This document shows positions 1-6,295 of a DNA stretch of 6,295 nucleotides, piece by piece. Source of the stretch: Actinomycetes bacterium (GTDB lineage Bacteria; Actinomycetota; Acidimicrobiia; Spongiisociales; UBA5794); the NCBI GenBank assembly GCA_024640745.1, contig JAHEEL010000137.1, positions 1 to 6,295 of the forward strand, in the 5' to 3' direction. The notes under the pieces were generated by a model, which was not told the DNA's origin, ran no database searches, and saw only the letters and a list, made by a program, of their open reading frames with translations. The number at the start of each line of letters is the position of its first letter. Position 1 is the first letter of the stretch. Position numbers and translations under genes: made by a program.

Positions 1-16
1 CCCAGGGATCTCGGCG

Positions 17-45
17 TTGCATTCTGGCGTGAATATGCGTATATT
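17..45 (+). promoter_or_regulatory. Predicted sigma-70-type promoter of the arg operon
   Basis: A TTGCAT hexamer at 17-22 (the TTG of the -35 consensus is kept, 3 of 6 matches) lies exactly 17 nt upstream of TATATT at 40-45 (5 of 6 matches to TATAAT). This is the only AT-rich patch in a GC-rich window and sits just ahead of the first gene. Transcription would begin near position 52, giving a 5' leader of only about 18 nt, just enough for the SD site at 58-62. The -10 lies inside the palindrome at 31-46, so a bound repressor would block it. The assignment rests on sequence match and position only. Confidence 0.6.
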
Positions 46-46
46 C
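31..46. promoter_or_regulatory. Candidate ArgR operator (ARG box) over the -10 element
   Basis: GAATAT at 31-36 and ATATTC at 41-46 form a perfect 6-bp inverted repeat around GCGT. The central CG also pairs, so 14 of 16 positions are symmetric. GAAT...ATTC half-sites are the hallmark of ARG boxes, although here the gap between them is 8 nt rather than the 4 nt of the E. coli consensus. A further half-site-like TTGCATTC at 17-24 lies about two helical turns upstream and covers the -35. The downstream operon encodes ArgR, so autoregulated repression by arginine-bound ArgR is the natural reading, but it is inferred. Confidence 0.6.
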
Positions 47-69
47 CTCGTTCGCTCGAGGGCTCCCCC

Positions 70-1101
70 ATGACGTATTCCGTTGCCATCTTTGGTTCGT
101 CCGGCTATGCCGGCGGCGAGTTGATTCGCCTGCTCGATGGCCACCCAGACATCGAGCTTTCCTACCTCGGGGCCAACACGACGGCGGGGAGCAGCCTCGC
201 CGCAGTGCATCCCCACCTCACCGGGGGCGATCGCGTGCTACGGGCAAACGACCCGGAGGCCGTCGCGAGCGCCGACCTCGCCTTTCTGGCGCTCCCGCAT
301 GGTGCCTCGGCCGAGCCGGCGATGGCGTTACTCGAGCGTGGGGTCAAGGTGGTCGACATCGGCAGCGATTTTCGTCTCGACACGCACGATCGATATCGCG
401 AGGCCTACGGCATCGACCACCCCTATCCCGCCGAGCTCGGACGCTGGGTCTACGGACTCCCCGAGCTGCACCGGGAGGCCATCGCCGTTTCTGATCGCGT
501 CGCCGTTCCCGGGTGCTATCCGACCTCGGCGATTCTCCCGCTCGCACCGGTGCTTGCCGCCGGCATGGTCGAGCCGACCGGCATCGTCGTGGACGCGATG
601 TCCGGCGTGTCGGGAGCAGGGCGAGGCGTCCATGCGACCCTGCAGTTCGGCGCCATCGACGAGTCGGTCAAGGCCTACCAAGTGCTCCGGCACCGTCACC
701 GTCCCGAGATGGAGCGAGGTCTCGACCAGATCGTCGGTGGGGGCGTGCAGCTCATCTTCACACCGCATCTCGTCCCGATGCAACGCGGCATACTGACGAC
801 CGTCTACGCCGCCACCGTCGACGGGACCACGTTCGAGGACATCGTCACGGCGCTCGATGACGCCTATCTCGACGAGCCCTTCGTCTCGCTGACCGAGACG
901 TCGCCCGAGACGCGCTGGGTGGTCGGATCGAACCGGGCGTTCATCTCGGCGTATTTCGACGATCGTACCGGCACAGCAGTGTTGATTTCGGCGATCGACA
1001 ACCTGGTCAAGGGGGCCGCCGGCCAGGCCGTCCAGAACGCAAACCTGATGCTTGGCCTCGATGAAACCGCCGGGCTTCCCAGGGAAGGGTGGATGCCGTG
1101 A
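70..1101 (+). CDS. argC: N-acetyl-gamma-glutamyl-phosphate reductase
   Basis: This 343-residue cytosolic enzyme carries out the NADPH-dependent reduction of N-acetylglutamyl 5-phosphate to N-acetylglutamate 5-semialdehyde, the third step of arginine synthesis. Residues 9-16 (GSSGYAGG) are the nucleotide-binding glycine loop of the Rossmann domain. The catalytic cysteine is Cys149 in VPGCYPT, followed by SGVSGAGR (178-185) of the dimerisation and catalytic domain. The HRHRPE stretch (208-213) carries the conserved active-site histidine region. Length is normal for the family. The ATG at 70 is supported by GAGGG at 58-62, 7 nt upstream, and by the glycine loop lying right at the N terminus. The stop TGA overlaps the GTG start of argJ by 4 nt, suggesting coupled translation. 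It is the first gene of the operon and sits directly behind the predicted promoter. Identification is firm. Confidence 0.97.
   Translation: MTYSVAIFGSSGYAGGELIRLLDGHPDIELSYLGANTTAGSSLAAVHPHLTGGDRVLRANDPEAVASADLAFLALPHGASAEPAMALLERGVKVVDIGSDFRLDTHDRYREAYGIDHPYPAELGRWVYGLPELHREAIAVSDRVAVPGCYPTSAILPLAPVLAAGMVEPTGIVVDAMSGVSGAGRGVHATLQFGAIDESVKAYQVLRHRHRPEMERGLDQIVGGGVQLIFTPHLVPMQRGILTTVYAATVDGTTFEDIVTALDDAYLDEPFVSLTETSPETRWVVGSNRAFISAYFDDRTGTAVLISAIDNLVKGAAGQAVQNANLMLGLDETAGLPREGWMP
1081..1089 (+). promoter_or_regulatory. Ribosome binding site deciding the argJ start
   Basis: The purine run AGGGAAGGG inside the 3' end of argC lies 8 nt before GTG at 1098. It fits that start and overlaps the alternative in-frame GTG at 1089, which would leave the first codon on top of the ribosome site. 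This favours 1098. Confidence 0.7.
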
Positions 1102-2258
1102 GCGTCATCGCCCCGAAGGGATTCATGGCGTCGGGTGTTGCGGCCGGCATCAAGCCGGGCGCTGCGCTCGACCTTGCCGTCGTCGCAGCACACACCGTTG
1201 TTCCCGCCGCCGCCGTGTTCACCACGAACATGGCCGCTGCCGCTCCCGTGCGGCTCTCGCGCCGCCATATCGCTGCGCGCCGCTCCGCACGTACGGTCGT
1301 GTTGAACTCCGGCTGTGCAAACGCCGCGACGGGGGAGCGGGGTCGTGCCGTCGCAGAGTTGACCGCCAATCGCACGGCAGAGCTGCTGTCGTGCGCGCCG
1401 GAGGAGGTGCTCGTGGCTTCGACGGGCACGATCGGCACCCACCTCGCGCCGGAGTCGATCACCTCGGGTGTCGCCGAGGCAATTGCTGCGCTCGGCGAGA
1501 CGGAGGCGCACGGCACCGATGCCGCCAGGGCCATCATGACAACGGACTCCGCGGCCAAGGAGATCACGGTCAACGGTGATGGGTTCGCCGTCGGCGGCAT
1601 GGCCAAGGGTGCCGGCATGATCCGCCCGGACCTGGCAACCATGCTCGTTGTGCTCACGACCGACGCGGTTGTGGCCGCCCCGGTGCTCGACGCGGCGTTG
1701 CGGGTCGCCGTCGATCAATCGTTCCATGCCTTGAACGTCGATGGATGTCCGTCAACCAATGACACGGTCGTCGCTCTTGCCTCCGGGGCATCTGGGGTGG
1801 CACCCGACCCCGAGGTGTTGGCAGCCTCTCTGACCGCCGCCACAGTGGAGTTGGCCCGGCTGATCGCCGCGGACGCCGAGGGAGCATCTCGCGTCGTCAC
1901 CATTGCCGTGACCGGCGCGGCCGACGACCGGGCCGCACGGAGCATCGGGCGGAGCGTTGCCGACTCAGCCCTCGTTCGTGCCGCGTTCTACGGCGCTGAT
2001 CCCAACTGGGGGAGGATCGTTGCTGCGCTCGGCGAGGTCGACGAAGAGGTCGACTTCGACGACCTTTCGATCGCGTTCGAGGGGACGACGGTCGCGCGGC
2101 GGGGGACCGGGGTCGGTGCCGATGAGGACGTCGTGAGCGCTGCCATGCAGGGAGATTTCGGTGTAACGGTGTGTGTCGGCAGCGGGCCGGGTACGGCCCG
2201 CGTCTTCACCACGGACCTGACCCCCGACTATGTGCGCTTCAACGCGGAGCGGTCATGA
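1098..2258 (+). CDS. argJ: Glutamate N-acetyltransferase (ornithine acetyltransferase)
   Basis: ArgJ transfers the acetyl group from N2-acetylornithine to glutamate, recycling acetyl within the pathway; some members also use acetyl-CoA. With the GTG at 1098 the product is 386 residues, normal for the family. It is a self-cleaving N-terminal-nucleophile enzyme: the conserved cleavage region GMAKGAGM...ATML is present, and Thr181 would be the new N-terminal nucleophile of the beta chain. Thr109-Gly110 in ASTGTIG is the expected oxyanion-hole pair. STNDTV, AEGASR and DPNWGRI are further family blocks, and the C terminus YVRFNAERS matches the family ending. Two blocks deviate slightly: NSGCANAATG (often NSGNANACTG) and DGCPSTND. 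The start forms a GTGA overlap with the argC stop, and the stop forms an ATGA overlap with argB. Whether it is mono- or bifunctional cannot be told from sequence. Confidence 0.97.
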   Translation: MSVIAPKGFMASGVAAGIKPGAALDLAVVAAHTVVPAAAVFTTNMAAAAPVRLSRRHIAARRSARTVVLNSGCANAATGERGRAVAELTANRTAELLSCAPEEVLVASTGTIGTHLAPESITSGVAEAIAALGETEAHGTDAARAIMTTDSAAKEITVNGDGFAVGGMAKGAGMIRPDLATMLVVLTTDAVVAAPVLDAALRVAVDQSFHALNVDGCPSTNDTVVALASGASGVAPDPEVLAASLTAATVELARLIAADAEGASRVVTIAVTGAADDRAARSIGRSVADSALVRAAFYGADPNWGRIVAALGEVDEEVDFDDLSIAFEGTTVARRGTGVGADEDVVSAAMQGDFGVTVCVGSGPGTARVFTTDLTPDYVRFNAERS

Positions 2259-3160
2259 CGACCGGACACACCGCACCCGACCGCGGCAAGCCGCGCATTG
2301 CCAGCACGATGGGGAAGGCACGGATCTTCTCGGAGGCGATGCCGTTCATCAAGACACACCGCGGCAAGACCGTGGTGATCAAGTACGGCGGATCGGCGAT
2401 GGTCGACGAAGCGCTGCGAAGCACGTTCGCCGACGACGTCGCCATGCTTCACTATGTGGGGATCAACGTCGTGATCGTCCACGGGGGCGGCCCGCGGATC
2501 AGCGAGGCGATGCATCAGCGCGGCGTGGAGCCTCAGTGGTTCGATGGACTCCGCGTCACCGATGCCCAGACGATGCGCGTGGTACAGGCCACGCTCGCCG
2601 GTGAGATCAATCCCGACATCGTGCGCCTGATCAACGCCCACGGGGCGCTCGCTGCAGGCATCAACGGGCTCGATGGGAACCTCTTCGTCGCGCGCCCGCG
2701 GGATGAGCGTCTCGGGTTCGTCGGCGACATCACGGCCGTCAATCCCGGGCTGGTCAGCAGCCTGCAGCACCAAGGCTATGTGCCGATCATCTCACCGATC
2801 GCCAGAGGTGAGGACGGCGAGGTCTACAACGTGAATGCGGACACGGCGGCCGGAGCGCTGGCATCCGCTCTCGGAGCGAAGAAGCTGGTCTATCTCACCG
2901 ACGTCGAAGGGCTCTACTGGGTGCTCGGCCGGGAAGACTCGCTCATCCAGCGTGCCACCGAGGAGGGGATCCGCCGGATCCTGGACGGCGGAACGGTGAC
3001 GGCCGGCATGCTGCCGAAGCTCGAGTCGTGTGTGGCGGCAATCGAGGCGGGCGTCGAGCGGGTCCACATCCTCGACGGCCGCATCCAGCACTCGGTACTG
3101 CTCGAGGTATTCACCCCCGAGGGCATCGGAACGATGATCACGAAGGAGCCGGTGCCGTGA
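2255..3160 (+). CDS. argB: Acetylglutamate kinase
   Basis: ArgB phosphorylates N-acetylglutamate with ATP and is usually the feedback-controlled step. The 301-residue product shows amino-acid-kinase-family motifs in order: IKYGG with Lys43, HGGGP (76-80), the substrate-binding DGLRVTD (97-103), YNVNAD (191-196) with the catalytic-type Asp196, LTDVEGLY (214-221), and MLPKLE with Lys255 of the phosphate site. An N-terminal helix (about residues 19-36, GKARIFSEAMPFI) precedes the kinase core. Such a helix is typical of the hexameric, arginine-inhibited kinases, so feedback inhibition by arginine is likely but inferred. The ATG at 2255 overlaps the argJ stop as ATGA and has GGAG at 2246-2249. A later in-frame ATG at 2309 has no ribosome site and would cut into that helix. 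The gene ends in a GTGA overlap with argR; no argD or argF follows it. Confidence 0.97.
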   Translation: MTTGHTAPDRGKPRIASTMGKARIFSEAMPFIKTHRGKTVVIKYGGSAMVDEALRSTFADDVAMLHYVGINVVIVHGGGPRISEAMHQRGVEPQWFDGLRVTDAQTMRVVQATLAGEINPDIVRLINAHGALAAGINGLDGNLFVARPRDERLGFVGDITAVNPGLVSSLQHQGYVPIISPIARGEDGEVYNVNADTAAGALASALGAKKLVYLTDVEGLYWVLGREDSLIQRATEEGIRRILDGGTVTAGMLPKLESCVAAIEAGVERVHILDGRIQHSVLLEVFTPEGIGTMITKEPVP

Positions 3161-3606
3161 CCTCGACCGAATCGAGGCGTCGGCTCGTTGCCCAATTGGT
3201 CACGACCGAGACGATCGAGAGCCAGGCGCAGCTCCGCCGGCTGCTCTCGCACTCCGGACACACGGTGACACAGGCAACGATCTCTCGCGACCTCGAAGCG
3301 GTCGGAGCGACGAAGGCTCGAGAGGCCGACGGCATGCGCTACCGCATCCGGGATCCCAAGGACATGCGACGGGCACACTCGGCGCTCACAAGCGCAGTCA
3401 ACGAGTTCGTGGAGTCGGTCGCGGTAACCGGTCCGCTGGTTGTCGTTCGGGTGCCGCCAGGAGCCGCCAATCTGTTGGGAGGCAGAATCGACGCCGCCGA
3501 ACTCCCGAACGTGCTCGGCACGATTGCCGGCGACGACACCGTGTTCATCGCCGTCGACCAACCAACCAACGCGGCGGCCGTGGTCGCCCAGCTCGAAAGA
3601 GGATGA
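3157..3606 (+). CDS. argR: Arginine repressor
   Basis: ArgR is the arginine-responsive DNA-binding regulator of arginine genes and acts as a hexamer with arginine as corepressor. The 149-residue product has the family's two domains. The N-terminal winged helix-turn-helix (about 5-70) carries the recognition segment TQATISRDL (38-46). The C-terminal oligomerisation and arginine-binding domain (about 80-149) carries GTIAGDDT with Asp126-Asp127, the arginine-contacting pair. Length is normal (about 150-170). The GTG at 3157 has a strong AAGGAG at 3143-3148, 8 nt upstream, and overlaps the argB stop as GTGA. The frame is open further upstream, but that part is argB in another frame. Being inside the operon, it should repress its own synthesis through the operator-like palindrome at 31-46. 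All key residues look intact, so I infer an active repressor. Confidence 0.97.
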   Translation: MTSTESRRRLVAQLVTTETIESQAQLRRLLSHSGHTVTQATISRDLEAVGATKAREADGMRYRIRDPKDMRRAHSALTSAVNEFVESVAVTGPLVVVRVPPGAANLLGGRIDAAELPNVLGTIAGDDTVFIAVDQPTNAAAVVAQLERG

Positions 3607-3607
3607 C

Positions 3608-4825
<1,218 letters not shown>

Positions 4826-4845
4826 CCATGGAGTTGCCGGTCTCG

Positions 4846-4871
4846 GGTCGCCGGTCGCCGGTCGCCGGTCC
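4846..4871. repeat. Three and a half tandem 7-bp GGTCGCC units
   Basis: Perfect GGTCGCC units begin at 4846, 4853 and 4860, followed by a partial GGTC at 4867-4870. Inverted copies, GGCGACC, lie at 4904-4910 and 4932-4938 in the same gap. The single 7-mer also occurs by chance in coding DNA here (for example near 6268 and 6281), but the tandem array is unique in the window. Seven-bp units would shift frame on copy change, fitting a noncoding location. Confidence 0.85.
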
Positions 4872-4910
4872 CTGCGCGAAGTGGCGGGACCCGGAGGAAC
4901 GCCGGCGACC
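4853..4910 (+). other. Potential nested RNA stem-loop upstream of argH
   Basis: GGTCGCCGG at 4853-4861 pairs perfectly with CCGGCGACC at 4902-4910 (9 bp). Inside it GGTCCC (4867-4872) pairs with GGGACC (4886-4891) around a 13-nt loop. The other repeat units (4846, 4860) can replace the 5' arm, so several registers compete. A GGAGGA sequence at 4893-4898 sits between the two stems, and the 3' arm ends immediately before the in-frame ATG at 4911. No T-run follows, so this is not a standard intrinsic terminator. Pairing is read directly; folding in the cell is inferred. Confidence 0.5.
4893..4898 (+). promoter_or_regulatory. GGAGGA, possible ribosome binding site for a longer argH
   Basis: GGAGGA ends 12 nt before ATG 4911, which is in frame with argH and would add 16 residues (MHGSIILGDRPKVAVH). 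The spacing is long but usable. It is the only strong SD-like match close to argH, because nothing convincing lies just ahead of the ATG at 4959. Confidence 0.35.
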
Positions 4911-4958
4911 ATGCACGGGTCGATCATCCTCGGCGACCGACCGAAAGTGGCGGTGCAC

Positions 4959-6295
4959 ATGACGCTGTGGGGCGGGCGCTTCTCGTCGGGGCTGGGGGAG
5001 TCGCTGTGGCGATTCACGACCGACTCGTCAGATCGCAGGCTGTTGGTCGACGATGTCACGGGCTCGATTGCCCACGCCGCGATGCTGGGCGAGACCGGGC
5101 TGCTGCCAACGGACGTTGCGATCCGTATCGAGCAGGGGCTCGAGCACATCCTCGAGGAGGCTCATGCCGGGCGATTCGAATTCAGCGACACCGATGAGGA
5201 CGTCCACACGGCCGTCGAGCGGCGTTTGGGCGAGTTGATCGGTCCTGATGCAGGCCACCTCCACACCGGTCGGTCGCGCAACGACCAGGTTGCGCTCGAC
5301 CTCCGCCTCTATGTACGCCGTGCCATCGACCACCGTATCGAGCAGATCCACCACCTCGTCGGCATCCTCGCAGACCGATCTGAGCAAGCCCAAGACGTGA
5401 TCGTTGCGTCCTACACACATCTGCAGCAGGCGCAGGCCATCCCGCTCGGCCACCATCTGCTCGCGTACTGCTGGATGCTGTTGCGCGATGCAGCGCGATT
5501 CACCGACGCTCGCAAGCGGGTCGATGTTTCACCGCTCGGGGCCGGAGCCTCGGCGGGCAGTGCCTTGCCGTTGCGGCCCGAGCTCGTCGCCGACCGTCTC
5601 GGCTTCAGCGCGCCGTTCGAGAACTCCCTCGACGCGGTCGCGTCGCGGGATTTCGCCTCCGAATACGTGTTCTGTGCGGCCCAGACGATGGTGCACCTAT
5701 CTCGGATCTCGGAGGAGTTGGTGCTGTGGTCCACCGAGGAATTCGGCTGGGCGCAGTACGACGACGCGTACACGACGGGATCTTCCGCGCTGCCACACAA
5801 GAAGAACCCGGATATCGCGGAACTGGCCCGCGGCAAGGCCGCGACGGTGATCGGCGATCTGACGGGTCTGCTCGCGGTGCAGAAGGGCCTTCCGCTCTCC
5901 TACAACCGCGACCTGCAGGAGGACAAGCGGGCGGTGTTTCACGCGGACGACGTGCTGACCACGGCACTCGCTGCACTCACGGGCATGATCGAGACCGCCG
6001 AAATCGATCCCCCGGAGCCGCGTTCGTGGGTGGTTGCGCTCGATCTGGCCGAGGCACTAGTGGCCAGGGGTGTGCCGTTCCGCGAGGCCCACGCCGCAGT
6101 CGGAGGGCTCGTGGCTCACCTCAAGGCCGAGGCACGCGAGCTCGATAGCGCGACCGCGGACGAGTTGGCCGGGGCCCATCCGCTCTTCGCTGCCGAGGAT
6201 CTCGGTCTCCTCGATCCCCTCGGATCGGTTGCAGCGCGAAGATCGCCGCGTGGGGGCTCGTTCGAGTCGGTCGCCCAACAGGTCGCCGAGATCCG
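4959..6295 (+). CDS. argH: Argininosuccinate lyase (3' end cut by window)
   Basis: ArgH splits argininosuccinate into arginine and fumarate, the last step of the pathway, as a cytosolic homotetramer of the fumarase/aspartase superfamily. The visible 445 codons have no stop; the family is about 460-475 residues, so little is missing. Motifs: LWGGRF (3-8), HTGRSRNDQV (102-111), SYTHLQ with Thr153-His154, and the flexible catalytic loop GSSALPHKKNP (274-284) with its GSS serines, then YNRDLQEDKR and RGVPFREAH. The loop usually reads GSSIMPQKKNP; here Met is replaced by Leu and Gln by His. The ATG at 4959 was chosen because LWGGRF normally lies close to the N terminus and because it makes an ATGA overlap with the small ORF ahead. 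An in-frame ATG at 4911 has a better ribosome site, so the exact start is uncertain. It lies 133 nt after argG on the same strand. Confidence 0.96.
   Translation, partial: MTLWGGRFSSGLGESLWRFTTDSSDRRLLVDDVTGSIAHAAMLGETGLLPTDVAIRIEQGLEHILEEAHAGRFEFSDTDEDVHTAVERRLGELIGPDAGHLHTGRSRNDQVALDLRLYVRRAIDHRIEQIHHLVGILADRSEQAQDVIVASYTHLQQAQAIPLGHHLLAYCWMLLRDAARFTDARKRVDVSPLGAGASAGSALPLRPELVADRLGFSAPFENSLDAVASRDFASEYVFCAAQTMVHLSRISEELVLWSTEEFGWAQYDDAYTTGSSALPHKKNPDIAELARGKAATVIGDLTGLLAVQKGLPLSYNRDLQEDKRAVFHADDVLTTALAALTGMIETAEIDPPEPRSWVVALDLAEALVARGVPFREAHAAVGGLVAHLKAEARELDSATADELAGAHPLFAAEDLGLLDPLGSVAARRSPRGGSFESVAQQVAEI

Larger units (their letters stand above)
4828..4962 (+). other. Candidate 44-codon arginine-rich small ORF in the argG-argH gap
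   Basis: An ATG at 4828, 2 nt after the argG stop, opens 44 codons ending at TGA 4960-4962, whose first two bases are shared with the argH ATG (ATGA). A purine run (AAGGGGAG, 4815-4822) lies 5 nt upstream of the ATG, a good ribosome site. The peptide would hold 9 arginines, including three in a row at 25-27, and 3 cysteines. It has no recognisable domain, signal or membrane segment. It could be a coupling or leader ORF that carries ribosomes to argH. It could also be chance, because GC-rich DNA gives arginine-rich frames easily and much of this one reads through the GGTCGCC repeats. The start and stop geometry is the only real support. Confidence 0.2.

Noticed and set aside
1089..1097. GTG at 1089 as the argJ start (3 extra residues)
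   Set aside because: It overlaps the purine run that would serve as ribosome site; GTG at 1098 has good spacing and a GTGA overlap.
864..1727. Long minus-strand open frame of 287 codons across argC and argJ
   Set aside because: It is antisense to two firmly identified genes, has an arginine-, glycine- and histidine-rich composition with no recognisable domain, and long shadow frames are expected in GC-rich coding DNA.
2171..2254. Upstream in-frame extension of argB
   Set aside because: The extra residues come from argJ read out of frame and resemble nothing in the family; ATG 2255 has an SD site and an ATGA overlap.
3028..3156. Upstream in-frame extension of argR
   Set aside because: This is argB sequence in another frame; GTG 3157 has a strong AAGGAG and gives the normal family length.
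4846..4910. Intrinsic terminator between argG and argH
   Set aside because: The stem can form, but no T-run follows and the loop is large and interrupted; readthrough into argH is expected.
5170..5183. GATTCGAATTC-like palindrome as a second ARG box
   Set aside because: It lies inside argH codons, is a short GAATTC-type palindrome, and similar GAATTC occurrences appear in argG and later in argH by chance.
5404..5850. 148-codon plus-strand open frame inside argH
   Set aside because: It is an out-of-frame shadow of argH, rich in arginine, serine and proline, without motifs.

Overview
The window holds one arginine-biosynthesis operon, read left to right on the + strand: argC, argJ, argB, argR, argG, argH. 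Coding density is very high and the DNA is GC-rich. The argCJB...RGH order, with the repressor gene inside the operon, is the arrangement known from Actinomycetota (argCJBDFRGH in mycobacteria, argCJBDRGH in streptomycetes). I therefore infer an actinobacterium, possibly a non-model lineage such as Acidimicrobiia. The class-level guess is weak, partly because ArgG does not look like the mycobacterial form.

Layout: bases 1-69 hold a compact control region. A -35/-10 pair is overlapped by a GAATAT/ATATTC palindrome that looks like an ArgR operator, and a Shine-Dalgarno (SD) site precedes argC. From 70 to 4825 the first five genes are packed with 4-nt overlaps (GTGA or ATGA) or a 1-nt gap, so translational coupling is likely. 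Between argG and argH the packing breaks. A 133-nt stretch (4826-4958) holds three tandem GGTCGCC units, two inverted copies that can pair with them, and a 44-codon arginine-rich open frame whose stop overlaps the argH start. argH runs off the right edge, probably short of its end by only a few tens of residues.

Pathway: ArgJ moves acetyl groups from N-acetylornithine to glutamate, ArgB phosphorylates N-acetylglutamate, and ArgC reduces the acyl phosphate to the semialdehyde. ArgG and ArgH turn citrulline plus aspartate into arginine and fumarate. ArgR senses arginine and probably represses the promoter at the left edge. The genes for the two intermediate steps, argD (aminotransferase) and argF (ornithine carbamoyltransferase), are absent from the place they occupy in the classical cluster and must be supplied from elsewhere.

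I see no mobile element, CRISPR array, tRNA, rRNA or defence system. This is core metabolism. The points worth a second look are the argG-argH junction, the operator-promoter overlap, the missing argD/argF, and a few residue-level oddities in ArgG, ArgH and ArgJ.
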